Source of the DNA: Pseudomonadota bacterium
GTDB lineage: Bacteria > Pseudomonadota > Alphaproteobacteria > Sphingomonadales > Sphingomonadaceae
Assembly: GCA_023389105.1 (NCBI GenBank)
Contig: JAEWEY010000006.1
Location: 62,001 to 126,000 of the forward strand
DNA length: 64,000 nucleotides
Direction of reading: 5' to 3'
A program made the position numbers and the translations under genes. The notes beneath the pieces were generated by a model, which made no database searches, was not told where the DNA came from, and worked only from the letters and a program-made list of their open reading frames with translations. Position 1 is the stretch's first letter. Every line of letters begins with the position of its first letter. This document shows positions 16,408 through 24,438 of the stretch, piece after piece.

Positions 16408-16788
16408 ATGGCACGCGTCAAACGGGGTGTAACCACCCGCGCAAAGCACAAGCGGATCCTAGAGCAGGCCAAGGGCTATTACGGCCGCCGCAAGAACACG
16501 ATCCGCATCGCCCGCCAGGCGGTCGAGAAGGCAGGCCAGTACGCCTACCGCGACCGCAAGGTGAAGAAGCGGAGCTTCCGTGCACTGTGGATCCAGCGCA
16601 TCAACGCCGCGGTTCGCGCCGAGGGACTGACCTACGGCCAGTTCATCCACGCGCTGAACCTCGCCGGCATCACCCTCGACCGCAAGGTGCTCGCGGACAT
16701 CGCGATGCACGAGGGCGAGGCGTTCAGCGCCATCATCGCGCAGGCGAAGAAGGCCTTGGAAGGTAAGGAAACGCAGAAGGCCGCCTGA
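16408..16788 (+). CDS. rplT: Ribosomal protein L20
   Basis: 126 residues, binds 23S rRNA early in 50S assembly and in many bacteria represses its own operon. MARVKRGVTTRAKHKRILEQ and GYYGRRKNTIRIARQAVEKA are family signatures, and the C-terminal globular domain has AEGLTYGQFIHALN and LADIAMHEGEAF. The C-terminus is extended by a Lys/Glu-rich tail. A GGAGG precedes the ATG. A strong terminator follows, so the pair ends here and pheST is about 6.6 kb away instead of adjacent. Confidence 0.98.
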   Translation: MARVKRGVTTRAKHKRILEQAKGYYGRRKNTIRIARQAVEKAGQYAYRDRKVKKRSFRALWIQRINAAVRAEGLTYGQFIHALNLAGITLDRKVLADIAMHEGEAFSAIIAQAKKALEGKETQKAA

Positions 16789-16811
16789 GGCTTTCGTAAG
16801 CGAGACAATCG

Positions 16812-16844
16812 GGGCGCCGGAAGCGATTCCGGCGCCCTTTGTTT
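16812..16844 (+). terminator. Intrinsic terminator of rpmI-rplT
   Basis: An 11-bp perfect stem GGGCGCCGGAA / TTCCGGCGCCC closes on a four-base GCGA loop (GNRA type) and runs into TTTGTTT, 23 bases after the rplT stop. This is the clearest rho-independent terminator in the window. Confidence 0.9.
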
Positions 16845-16863
16845 GAGTGTCAGGGGAGTTGCG

Positions 16864-17403
16864 ATGTTCCTGTTGTATGTTCTGGCGGCGGCAGCCGTCG
16901 CGCCGGCCAGCGATGTGTCGGTCGATGCCTTCATGGCCGCCATTCCGCCGAAGACTCCGAAGTCCGCGCAAATGGACCCGTTCGACGCCGAGCAACTCAA
17001 GGACCTCAAGACACGGAACCCAGGGCGCGAGGCAGAGGTCGAGACGCTGTTCACCACGTCTCAGCAATGCAAGGCGGTCGCCGGTGAGAAGGTGGTTATG
17101 GATTCGCTGCGCGACAGCGCCCGGCGGCTCGGTGACGAGAAGCTCCGGCGGCTGACCGCGTTCTACAAGAGTGCGGACTTTGCCGCGTTCGACCGCATCG
17201 CGGCGAAGAAGGAAGCGGACCAGTCTCTGACGGAGAAGCAAGAGTTCGCGCGGATCAGGGCGTCCTATCCGCTTCAAGACTACCTCGACAGCACCAATCA
17301 GACTGCCAGCGAGATGATGAGCAATGGCGCGTTTTTCTCGGCTCTAGAGGCCTGCGACAAGCAACTCGATGAAGAGCTCACCAAGCGGAAGCTGAAACAC
17401 TAG
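16864..17403 (+). CDS. Secreted protein of unknown function
   Basis: 179 residues with a signal peptide (MFLLYVLAAAAVAPASD, cleavage likely after residue 14-16). The mature part is helical and charged, with two cysteines (TSQQCKAVAG and LEACDKQLDEEL) that may form a disulfide. The LRRLTAFYKSADFAAFDRI segment is reminiscent of DUF2059-type proteins, but I would not assign it. The start is the ATG at 16864, preceded by GGGGAG at five bases; an ATG seven codons upstream lacks such a site. It converges with the DUF423 gene (four-base overlap of stops). Confidence 0.7.
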   Translation: MFLLYVLAAAAVAPASDVSVDAFMAAIPPKTPKSAQMDPFDAEQLKDLKTRNPGREAEVETLFTTSQQCKAVAGEKVVMDSLRDSARRLGDEKLRRLTAFYKSADFAAFDRIAAKKEADQSLTEKQEFARIRASYPLQDYLDSTNQTASEMMSNGAFFSALEACDKQLDEELTKRKLKH

Positions 17404-17762
17404 TCTCTGGCGCGGACGGCTCGCCAGGCGAGCATGGTCCAGCCGACGATCATGAGCAGTCCGCCGAGTGGCGTGACTGCTCCGAACCAACGCGGCGCGC
17501 CGAGTGCCATGGCGTAGAGAGTCGCGGCAAAGATCAACGCGCCAAGCGCGAGTATCCATCCCGGCCGCCGAACCCACGCGGCTCCGTGAAGCCCGAGCAC
17601 GAGCACCGCGAGCGCGTGCCACGCCTGGTACTGCACAGCGGTTTGCCACCAGCCAAGTGCCCGCGCGTCCAGACGGCCCGTCAACGCATGCGTGCCGAAA
17701 GCACCGAGCATGACGGCAGCAACGGCGAGGCCCGCTCCGGCAGCGACCAAGTTCCGATTCAT
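17400..17762 (-). CDS. DUF423 membrane protein
   Basis: 120 residues with four hydrophobic segments. GAFGTHAL followed by WWQTAVQYQAWHALAVLVLG is the DUF423 (YgdD) hallmark, and the last helix is GGLLMIVGWTMLAW. Function unknown; small inner-membrane protein. I prefer ATG 17762 because GAGG sits five bases upstream; ATG 17780 is in frame but has no ribosome-binding site. It follows aceB by 27 bp and may be the last gene of the glyoxylate unit. Confidence 0.88.
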   Translation of the reverse strand: MNRNLVAAGAGLAVAAVMLGAFGTHALTGRLDARALGWWQTAVQYQAWHALAVLVLGLHGAAWVRRPGWILALGALIFAATLYAMALGAPRWFGAVTPLGGLLMIVGWTMLAWRAVRARD

Positions 17763-17789
17763 GCCGGCCTCATCGGCCATCGGAGATGA

Positions 17790-19358
17790 TCAGTCGAGGA
17801 ACTCGTAGGCCGGGAGGGTCAGGAACTCGACGAGGTCGTCGGCGACGATCATGTTGTGCATCAGCCGCGCGGCTTCCGCGATGTTCGGGACTTCCGCCAG
17901 CAGTCCGACCTCTTCCTCGAACCATTGTTCGAATAGATCGAGCGTGAATGCGCGACCGTCCTTGAGCGGGGCTTCGAACTTCAGCCACTGCCACAGCTGG
18001 GTGCGGCAAATCTCCGCCGTGGCCGCGTCTTCCATCAGATTATAGAGCGGCACCGCGCCTTTGCCGCCTAGCCAAGCCGCGACATATTGGACGCCGACGC
18101 GGATGTTCTCTCGCGCGCCGCCCTCAGTGCGCGGGCCTTGGTGCAACTGCAGCATCTCGTCGCGGCCAGGGACGTGCTCCGGCATCGTTGACAACTGGTT
18201 GGGACCGGACATCGCTTCGAACGCTTCCATCGCCACCGGAACCAGAGCCGGGTGCGCGACCCAGGTGCCGTCATGGCCGTTGCCGACCTCGCGCAGCTTG
18301 TCGGCTCGGACCTTGTCCATCGCCGCCTGATTGGCCGCTTCATTACCCTTGACCGGAATGAAGGCCGACATGCCGCCCATCGCGAAGGCGCCACGGCGGT
18401 GACAGGTGGCGATCAGGCGCAGTGAGTAGGCCGCGAGAAACGCCTCGCCCATCGTCATCAGCGCGCGGTCGGGCGTCAGCCGGTCTGCGGTCCGGCCGAG
18501 CCGTTTGATGTACGAGAAGATGTAATCCCAGCGACCGCAGTTCAGGCCGACGATGTTCTCGCGCAAGGCGTAGAGGATCTCGTCCATTTCGAACGCCGCG
18601 GGCAGTGTCTCGATCAACACCGTCGCCTTGATCGTCCCGCGTTCCAGCCGAAGCTTGTCCTCGGTGAACCTGATCACGTCGCTCCACAGCGCGGCTTCGT
18701 GCCGGCTCTCGAGCTTGGGCAGATAGAAATAAGGGCCAGAGCCCTTCGCGAGCGCGGCGCGCGCGTTGTGCCAAACGTAGAGCGCGAAATCGAACAGGCC
18801 GCCGGAGACCGGCTGGCCGTCAACGATCACATGCTCTTCGGGCAGATGCCAGCCGCGCGGGCGGACCAGCAGCACAGCGGGACTGTCGCCGACCGCATAG
18901 TGCTTGCCGCTGTCGGGATCGGTGAAGTCGAGCCGGTCCAGCCAGTAGTTGCGAAGGTTCACCTGGCCCTGGATCAGCTCGGCCCAGACTGGCGAGGTCG
19001 CATCCTCGAAGTCGGCCATGAACACCCGCGCGCCGCTATTGAGCGCGTTGATGACCATCTTGGCGTTGGTCGGGCCGGTGATCTCGACGCGACGATCCTG
19101 CAGGTCGGCCGGAATCGCGCCCACGGTCCACTCGGACTCGCGGATCTCGCGGGTTTCCTCCGGGAAGTCCGGCAGCTCGCCGGCGTCGAACCGACGTTGG
19201 CGGTCGACACGAGCCTCAAGCAGGTCCCGCCGACGCTGGTCGAAGCGGTCGTGGAGCTCGGCGATGAACTCGAGTGCGTCTTCGGTCAGGACGTCGGTCG
19301 CTCCCGCGACGTGGCTTGGTTCGGCAATGATGCGAGCTCGGTCGATCACGCCACTCAC
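17790..19358 (-). CDS. aceB: Malate synthase A
   Basis: 522 residues; condenses glyoxylate with acetyl-CoA to malate in the glyoxylate shunt. Motifs: EITGPTNAKMVINALNSGA, VFMADFEDATSPVWAEL, GPYFYLPKLESRHEAALW, the signature LNCGRWDYIFSYIK, and GAFAMGGMSAFIPVK. The size fits isoform A, not the longer isoform G. The start is GTG 19358, which overlaps the DUF4170 stop as GTGA; farther upstream codons read through that gene and are unlikely. Third cistron of aceA-DUF4170-aceB. Confidence 0.96.
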   Translation of the reverse strand: MSGVIDRARIIAEPSHVAGATDVLTEDALEFIAELHDRFDQRRRDLLEARVDRQRRFDAGELPDFPEETREIRESEWTVGAIPADLQDRRVEITGPTNAKMVINALNSGARVFMADFEDATSPVWAELIQGQVNLRNYWLDRLDFTDPDSGKHYAVGDSPAVLLVRPRGWHLPEEHVIVDGQPVSGGLFDFALYVWHNARAALAKGSGPYFYLPKLESRHEAALWSDVIRFTEDKLRLERGTIKATVLIETLPAAFEMDEILYALRENIVGLNCGRWDYIFSYIKRLGRTADRLTPDRALMTMGEAFLAAYSLRLIATCHRRGAFAMGGMSAFIPVKGNEAANQAAMDKVRADKLREVGNGHDGTWVAHPALVPVAMEAFEAMSGPNQLSTMPEHVPGRDEMLQLHQGPRTEGGARENIRVGVQYVAAWLGGKGAVPLYNLMEDAATAEICRTQLWQWLKFEAPLKDGRAFTLDLFEQWFEEEVGLLAEVPNIAEAARLMHNMIVADDLVEFLTLPAYEFLD

Positions 19359-19555
19359 AGTAGCACCGGCTCCACGCAGATCGAGTAACGTTCGGTCGCT
19401 TCGTGACGGTCCTTGAAGGTCAGGCGCTGCCATTCCATGCGCGCCTTCACCTCATCGGCGTAGGGGCCGTGAACGACTTCCGTGCCGGGTTGGATGCCGT
19501 CGAATTGGCAGTCGGCATACTGACCGCCGATCACCCAATAACGCTGCTGTCCCAT
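19355..19555 (-). CDS. DUF4170 small protein
   Basis: 66 residues. RYWVIGGQYADCQFDGIQPG followed by GPYADEVKARMEWQRLT matches DUF4170, a small alphaproteobacterial family of unknown function. It sits between aceA (12-bp gap) and aceB (GTGA overlap), so it is stoichiometrically tied to the two glyoxylate-shunt enzymes. That position suggests an accessory role, but nothing in the sequence reveals it. Confidence 0.85.
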   Translation of the reverse strand: MGQQRYWVIGGQYADCQFDGIQPGTEVVHGPYADEVKARMEWQRLTFKDRHEATERYSICVEPVLL

Positions 19556-19567
19556 GCTGCTTCTCCC

Positions 19568-20860
19568 TTACTCGGCTGCGACGATGGCGGGCTGCTGAAA
19601 CTGTGCGGCCTCGGTGGATTCGCTGAGCGCGACCGTCGACGCCTGTCCGCCGGACACGGCCGTGGCGACGGCGTCGAAATAGCCGGTCCCCACTTCGCGC
19701 TGGTGGCGGGTCGCGGTGTAGCCGGCGGCTTCGCTGTCGAACTCCGCCTGCTGTAGCTCTGAGTACGCCGCCATGCCGCGGTCGCGATAGGCGCCGGCCA
19801 GTTCGAACATCGCATGGTTGAGGCTGTGGAAACCGGCGAGCGTTACGAACTGGAACTTGTATCCCATTGCGCCAAGCTCGCGCTGGAAATTGGCAATGGT
19901 CTGCTCGTCCAGCTTCGCCTTCCAGTTGAAGCTCGGCGAGCAATTATAGGCGAACTTCTTGCCCGGATAGCGCGCGTGAATGCCCTCGGCGAAGGCGCGG
20001 GCCTCTTCCAAGTTCGGATGGCTGGTTTCGAACCAGATGAGGTCCGCATGCGGCGCGAAGGCCAGGCCGCGGGCAATGCAATGATCGAGGCCGGTCCCGT
20101 CCCTGAGCCGGAAGAAACCTTCGGGCGTCCGCTCGCCGGTGATGAAGGGGCGATCGCGCTCGTCGACGTCGCTGGTGATCAGCTTGGCGCTTTCGGCGTC
20201 GGTGCGGGCGACGACGATCGTCGGCACACCGCACACGTCGGCGGCAAGGCGGGCGGCGTCGAGATTGCGGATCGCCGCCTGGGTGGGGATGAGGACCTTG
20301 CCGCCGAGGTGGCCACACTTCTTTTCAGACGCGAGCTGGTCTTCGAAGTGAACGCCCGCGGCGCCCGCTTCGACATAGGCCTTCATGATCTCGAAGCAGT
20401 TGAGCGGACCGCCGAAGCCGGCCTCCGCATCGGCGACGATCGGTGCGAACCAATCGCGCTTCGCACCGCCTTCGAGATGCTCGATCTGATCGGCGCGGGC
20501 GAGCGTCTTATTGATCTTCTTGGCAAGCTCGGGACCCGAATTCGCCGGGTAGAGTGACTGGTCGGGGTACATCGATCCGCTGACATTCGAATCTGCGGCG
20601 ACCTGCCAGCCGGACAGGTAGATTGCCTTGAGGCCGGCGCGGACCATCTGCATTGCCTGGTTGCCGCTGAGGGCGCCTAGTGCCCGAACCGGCTCGTCTT
20701 CGCTGAGCAACTCCCATAATTTGAGCGCGCCGCGACGAGCCAGAGTATGCTCGATCGGGATCGACCCGCGCAGCTTAAGCACGTCTTCGACGCTATACGG
20801 CCGCTCGATGCCTTCGAACCTTCCGGCCGGGGCGGCTACACATCCGTCAAAACTTGTCAC
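19568..20860 (-). CDS. aceA: Isocitrate lyase
   Basis: 430 residues; cleaves isocitrate to succinate and glyoxylate. The catalytic signature SEKKCGHLGGK has its nucleophilic Cys at residue 182. Other marks are ALSGNQAMQMVRAGLKAIYL, GWQVAADSN, SMYPDQSLYP, and SPSFNWK near the C-terminus. The start is GTG 20860, preceded by GGGAGAACAGCA; the reading frame stays open for 69 more codons upstream, but those codons cross the operator and the divergent regulator start and give no family similarity. Length matches E. coli-type enzymes. Transcribed away from its likely regulator. Confidence 0.97.
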   Translation of the reverse strand: MTSFDGCVAAPAGRFEGIERPYSVEDVLKLRGSIPIEHTLARRGALKLWELLSEDEPVRALGALSGNQAMQMVRAGLKAIYLSGWQVAADSNVSGSMYPDQSLYPANSGPELAKKINKTLARADQIEHLEGGAKRDWFAPIVADAEAGFGGPLNCFEIMKAYVEAGAAGVHFEDQLASEKKCGHLGGKVLIPTQAAIRNLDAARLAADVCGVPTIVVARTDAESAKLITSDVDERDRPFITGERTPEGFFRLRDGTGLDHCIARGLAFAPHADLIWFETSHPNLEEARAFAEGIHARYPGKKFAYNCSPSFNWKAKLDEQTIANFQRELGAMGYKFQFVTLAGFHSLNHAMFELAGAYRDRGMAAYSELQQAEFDSEAAGYTATRHQREVGTGYFDAVATAVSGGQASTVALSESTEAAQFQQPAIVAAE

Positions 20861-20945
20861 TGCTGTTCTCCCGTAACTCGACCCGAAGTCGCAGAAGGGA
20901 AAACACGAGGCCGCGATTCGCGCTGCGTCGAAAAGAGACGGATTG

Positions 20946-20963
20946 TCACAAGTTGACTTGTGA
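20946..20963. promoter_or_regulatory. Palindromic operator between aceA and its regulator
   Basis: TCACAAGT-TG-ACTTGTGA is a perfect inverted repeat with eight-base arms, 31 bases before the regulator ATG and 86 bases before the aceA start. A half-site-like ACTTGTCA overlaps the aceA start codon region (20852-20859), and an AAACTT lies just right of the palindrome. Position and symmetry point to binding by the adjacent ScfR-type regulator, which would then control both itself and aceA. Confidence 0.65.
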
Positions 20964-20993
20964 AACTTGGCGTTTGTTGACAGCCTCTGTGCA

Positions 20994-22397
20994 ATGTCCG
21001 CCAAACTTTTCCTCGGCCAGCGCCTTCGTCGCCTTCGTCGTGACAATTCACTGTCGCAGACGGACATGGCGCAGAGCCTCGGGATCAGCCCGAGCTATCT
21101 GAACCATCTCGAGCGCAATCAGCGGCCGGTAACGGCCTCGCTGCTGCTGCGGCTGGCCGAATTGTACGACGTCGACGTGCGAACGTTCGCCACCGGCGGC
21201 GGCCCACGCACGAGCGCCGATGCACTGTCGGAAATCTTTTCGGACACCATGCTCAGCGACCTCGGCGTGCCGCGGTACGAACTGGTCGAGATTGCCAACA
21301 ATGCGCCCGCCGTCGCCGATGCCATCGCGCGGCTCTACACCGCGGTTAAGGAAACCGGCCGTAACCCCGAACTTGCTGGGGAGGGAGACGCCCGCGCGCT
21401 TGTCACGCCCGAGAATTGGGTGCGCGACTATATCCAGGCGCATCGCAACCATTATCCGGAGCTGGAAGAAGCAGCCGAGACTTTAGGCGGCGCGCTGTCC
21501 GACCCGTTGTCGATGGCCGAGCCGATGCGCCGTCGGCTGAAGGAAGCCTGGGGCATTAGCGCGTCGGTCGTGCCGCAGCCGGAGCTGGGGAACGTCAGCC
21601 AGCTCTACGATCCAGACCGGCGCGTCTTTCTGATGTCGTCACAGCTGCGGGCCGAGAACCGCACCTTCGCGCTCGCCTATCAGCTCGCACTGGTGGAGTT
21701 CGCGAGCGTGCTCAACCGCCTGGTGGATGATGCGGCGCCCCCGGACGAGGGAATCCGCCAATTGCTACATATGAGCCTGGCGAACTACGCGGCTGGCGCG
21801 ATCATGATGCCCTACGGGCGCTTCCTCGCCAGCGCCGAGGCCTATCGTTACTCGATCGACCGCCTGTCCGGCGAATATGGCGCCAACGTCGAGCAGATCG
21901 CGCATCGCTTCACGACCCTGAACCGTCCCGGCGCGCGCGGAGTGCCGTTTTTCATGCTGCGCGTGGATCCCGCCGGAAACATCTCCAAGCGCTACGCCGG
22001 CGAGAACTTCCCCTTCTCGCGCTTCGGGGGCACATGTCCGCGCTGGAACATGCACGCCGCGTTCCAGGCGCACGGTCAGGTCGTCACGCAGATTATCGAG
22101 ACGCCGGACGGGCAGCGCTATTTCACCGTTTCGCGGACCATTGAGCGGCCGATCAAAACCGAGGTGTCGACGGGGTTGCTGGCGATCGGGCTCGGCTGTG
22201 AACTCCGGTACGCACACAAGTTGTCCTGTGCCGACGTCTACGATCTCGAGAAAGCGCCCGCGACATGGGTGGGGCCGGCATGTACGATTTGCCCCCGCGT
22301 GGACTGTGCCTATCGCGCGACGCCGCCGGCGGGGCGGATGCTGGCAGTGGATCGGACAAGGAAGTCGATCTCGCCCTTCCCGTTCGTGACGTCCTAG
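20994..22397 (+). CDS. ScfR/PrpR-type HTH regulator of acyl metabolism
   Basis: 467 residues. An N-terminal XRE helix-turn-helix (GQRLRRLRRDNSLSQTDMAQ then GISPSYLNHLERNQRPV, about 7-50) precedes an ImmA/IrrE-like middle domain in which the HExxH zinc motif is absent (LALVEFASVL at that place). The C-terminal short-chain fatty acyl regulator domain follows (FGGTCPRWNMHAAFQAHGQ, GCELRYAHKLSCADVYDLE, GPACTICPRVDCAYR) with several conserved cysteines. Relatives (RamB, PrpC regulators) sense acyl-CoA-type metabolites and control glyoxylate or methylcitrate genes. Divergent from aceA across a palindrome. Start ATG 20994; an upstream ATG at 20967 is too close to the palindrome to be preferred. Confidence 0.9.
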   Translation: MSAKLFLGQRLRRLRRDNSLSQTDMAQSLGISPSYLNHLERNQRPVTASLLLRLAELYDVDVRTFATGGGPRTSADALSEIFSDTMLSDLGVPRYELVEIANNAPAVADAIARLYTAVKETGRNPELAGEGDARALVTPENWVRDYIQAHRNHYPELEEAAETLGGALSDPLSMAEPMRRRLKEAWGISASVVPQPELGNVSQLYDPDRRVFLMSSQLRAENRTFALAYQLALVEFASVLNRLVDDAAPPDEGIRQLLHMSLANYAAGAIMMPYGRFLASAEAYRYSIDRLSGEYGANVEQIAHRFTTLNRPGARGVPFFMLRVDPAGNISKRYAGENFPFSRFGGTCPRWNMHAAFQAHGQVVTQIIETPDGQRYFTVSRTIERPIKTEVSTGLLAIGLGCELRYAHKLSCADVYDLEKAPATWVGPACTICPRVDCAYRATPPAGRMLAVDRTRKSISPFPFVTS

Positions 22398-23305
22398 GGC
22401 GCGACTGGCTCGCGTTCGAGCGCGTCGCGATTCCAGCGGGCCAAGTCAGCGCCGGCCGCATAAGCTGAGTCGAAGAACTCATTCAGCATCGTGACTGGAT
22501 CAGCGGCTGCGCGCACCTCGGCATAGGGCAGCACATACTCGCCGAAGGTCTCGTCGAAACGGCCGTGCAACACCTTCGCGGCGCGATAGCCGTCCGGCTC
22601 GGGGTAGATGTAGCTGTAGAAGAAAGGCTCAGCCTCGGTCACGCCGCCAGCCCAGAAGCCGGCGCTGGCGACTTCGTGGCTATAGGCTTCGCGGGCCACT
22701 CGATCGGGCAGGCCGGGCATGCCGCCGGGATGCGGCGGCGCGGTGCGGCCGGAAAAGCGGCTGACTGCGAGATCGAACGCACCCCACCAGAAGTGGACGG
22801 GGCTCGCCTTTCCGGAAAAGCCGGCGCGGAAATGCTGGAAGGCGGGGAGCATGGCGGCGACCGCGTCGCGGAAGCGGGTCGCTGAATCCCGGTTGTAGTT
22901 CCGTGACGCCTCATCCGCGGCGAAGTCCAGCGCGTCGGGAATTTCGCTCGGACGTCCGTTGAAGCTCGACGGCAGGCCGTGCGCATCGAGGATATCGACC
23001 AGACGGCCGTGCAGCGCGGCGATGCTGCCGGCGTTCAGCGGCACTTCCTCTCGACCGCCGTCGCTGATCCACAACACCACGGCGTGACGGCAAAGGTCGA
23101 GCGTCAGCGTGAACGTGCGACCGCCACTCGCCGCCGTCGGGAGGGTCGATAGGCCGCGCGCGTTAGGCTGAAGCGCAACGTGCCAGCCGTGGTTCATCCA
23201 GGGTGCGTGGGCGACGCGCAGCTTGCCGAGCATCTGCGCGGCGAGGTGCAGGATCGACAGCGTCTCGTGATCCTGGGCAACGCTGAGTTCGGGCCAATCG
23301 GACAT
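22394..23305 (-). CDS. DUF5996 family protein
   Basis: 303 residues. It has the DUF5996 pattern: LSILHLAAQMLGKLRVAHAP, NHGWHVALQPNARGLST, then GFSGKASPVHFWWGAFDLAV and SRFSGRTAPPHPGGMPGL, with SYIYPEPDGY near the end. Soluble, function unknown. Its stop overlaps the regulator stop by four bases (convergent), and it is divergent from pheS. Confidence 0.85.
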   Translation of the reverse strand: MSDWPELSVAQDHETLSILHLAAQMLGKLRVAHAPWMNHGWHVALQPNARGLSTLPTAASGGRTFTLTLDLCRHAVVLWISDGGREEVPLNAGSIAALHGRLVDILDAHGLPSSFNGRPSEIPDALDFAADEASRNYNRDSATRFRDAVAAMLPAFQHFRAGFSGKASPVHFWWGAFDLAVSRFSGRTAPPHPGGMPGLPDRVAREAYSHEVASAGFWAGGVTEAEPFFYSYIYPEPDGYRAAKVLHGRFDETFGEYVLPYAEVRAAADPVTMLNEFFDSAYAAGADLARWNRDALEREPVAP

Positions 23306-23370
23306 CGCGGGCCTTTCGTGCTTGGTCGTGCCTTTGCATTTTGCAGTGCGGCATTGCTAGAGCCGCGGCG

Positions 23371-24438
23371 ATGATTGACGCCGAAACCATGCTGGACCGC
23401 ATCGCCGCCGCCGACACACTCGGCGACCTCGAAAGCCTGCGCATTTCCGCCCTCGGCAAGGCCGGATCGGTGACAGCCTTGCTCAAGTCGCTCGGCGGGA
23501 TGGACGCGGAAACGCGTGCCACCGAGGGTCCGAAGATCCACGCGCTGCGCGAGCGCGTGACGTCCGCGCTGGCGGATCGAAAGTCTGCGTTGGAGAATGC
23601 CGAGCTGGAGCGGAAGCTGGCGACCGAGCGGGTCGACCTATCGCTGCCCGCCGCCGAAAGTGTCAGCGGGACGGTGCACCCGGTCAGCCAGGTGATGGAC
23701 GAGCTGGCCGAGATCTTCGCCGACATGGGCTTCGCGGTTGCCGAGGGGCCCGAGATCGAAACGCAGTGGTACAATTTCACCGCGCTGAACATGCCGGAGA
23801 ACCATCCGGCGCGGGCCATGCAGGACACCTTCTACCTGGAGCCGCGCGAGGGCGAGACCGAGGCGCGGGTGCTGCGCACGCACACCTCGCCGGTGCAAAT
23901 TCGGTCGATGGAGGCCAAGGGCGCGCCGATTCGCGTCATTGCGCCGGGCCGCGTCTATCGTTCCGATAGCGACGCCACGCACACGCCGATGTTCCACCAG
24001 GTCGAAGGATTGGTGATCGACCGCGCGATCACGCTCGGTCATTTGAAGTGGACGCTGGAGACCTTCCTCAAGGCCTTCTTCGAGCGCGACGACGTCGTGC
24101 TGCGCATGCGGCCAAGCTACTTCCCCTTCACCGAGCCGTCGGCGGAGGTCGACGTTGGCTGGTCGATGGAAAAGGGCCGGCGCGTCGTTGGCGGCCAGGA
24201 AGGCTGGATGGAAGTGCTCGGCAGCGGGATGGTGCACCCGCGCGTCATCGCCAATTGCGGGCTCGACCCCGACCAGTGGCAGGGCTTTGCCTTCGGTTGC
24301 GGCATCGACCGGCTGGCGATGCTGAAATACGGGATGGACGACCTCCGCGCCTTCTTCGACGGCGATATCCGCTGGCTGCGGCATTATGGGTTCCGCGCGC
24401 TCGACGTCCCCACGCTGTCGGGGGGAGTCGGCGCATGA
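23371..24438 (+). CDS. pheS: Phenylalanyl-tRNA synthetase alpha subunit
   Basis: 355 residues; catalytic subunit of the (alpha-beta)2 enzyme. An N-terminal coiled-coil tRNA-binding arm is followed by a class II core: GTVHPVSQVMDELAEIFADM, the motif 2 region FHQVEGLVIDRAITLGHLK, and motif 3 WQGFAFGCGIDRLAMLKYG. ATG 23371 is the family-consistent start (MIDAETMLDRI). The stop overlaps the pheT ATG (ATGA), so the subunits are translationally coupled. Confidence 0.97.
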   Translation: MIDAETMLDRIAAADTLGDLESLRISALGKAGSVTALLKSLGGMDAETRATEGPKIHALRERVTSALADRKSALENAELERKLATERVDLSLPAAESVSGTVHPVSQVMDELAEIFADMGFAVAEGPEIETQWYNFTALNMPENHPARAMQDTFYLEPREGETEARVLRTHTSPVQIRSMEAKGAPIRVIAPGRVYRSDSDATHTPMFHQVEGLVIDRAITLGHLKWTLETFLKAFFERDDVVLRMRPSYFPFTEPSAEVDVGWSMEKGRRVVGGQEGWMEVLGSGMVHPRVIANCGLDPDQWQGFAFGCGIDRLAMLKYGMDDLRAFFDGDIRWLRHYGFRALDVPTLSGGVGA

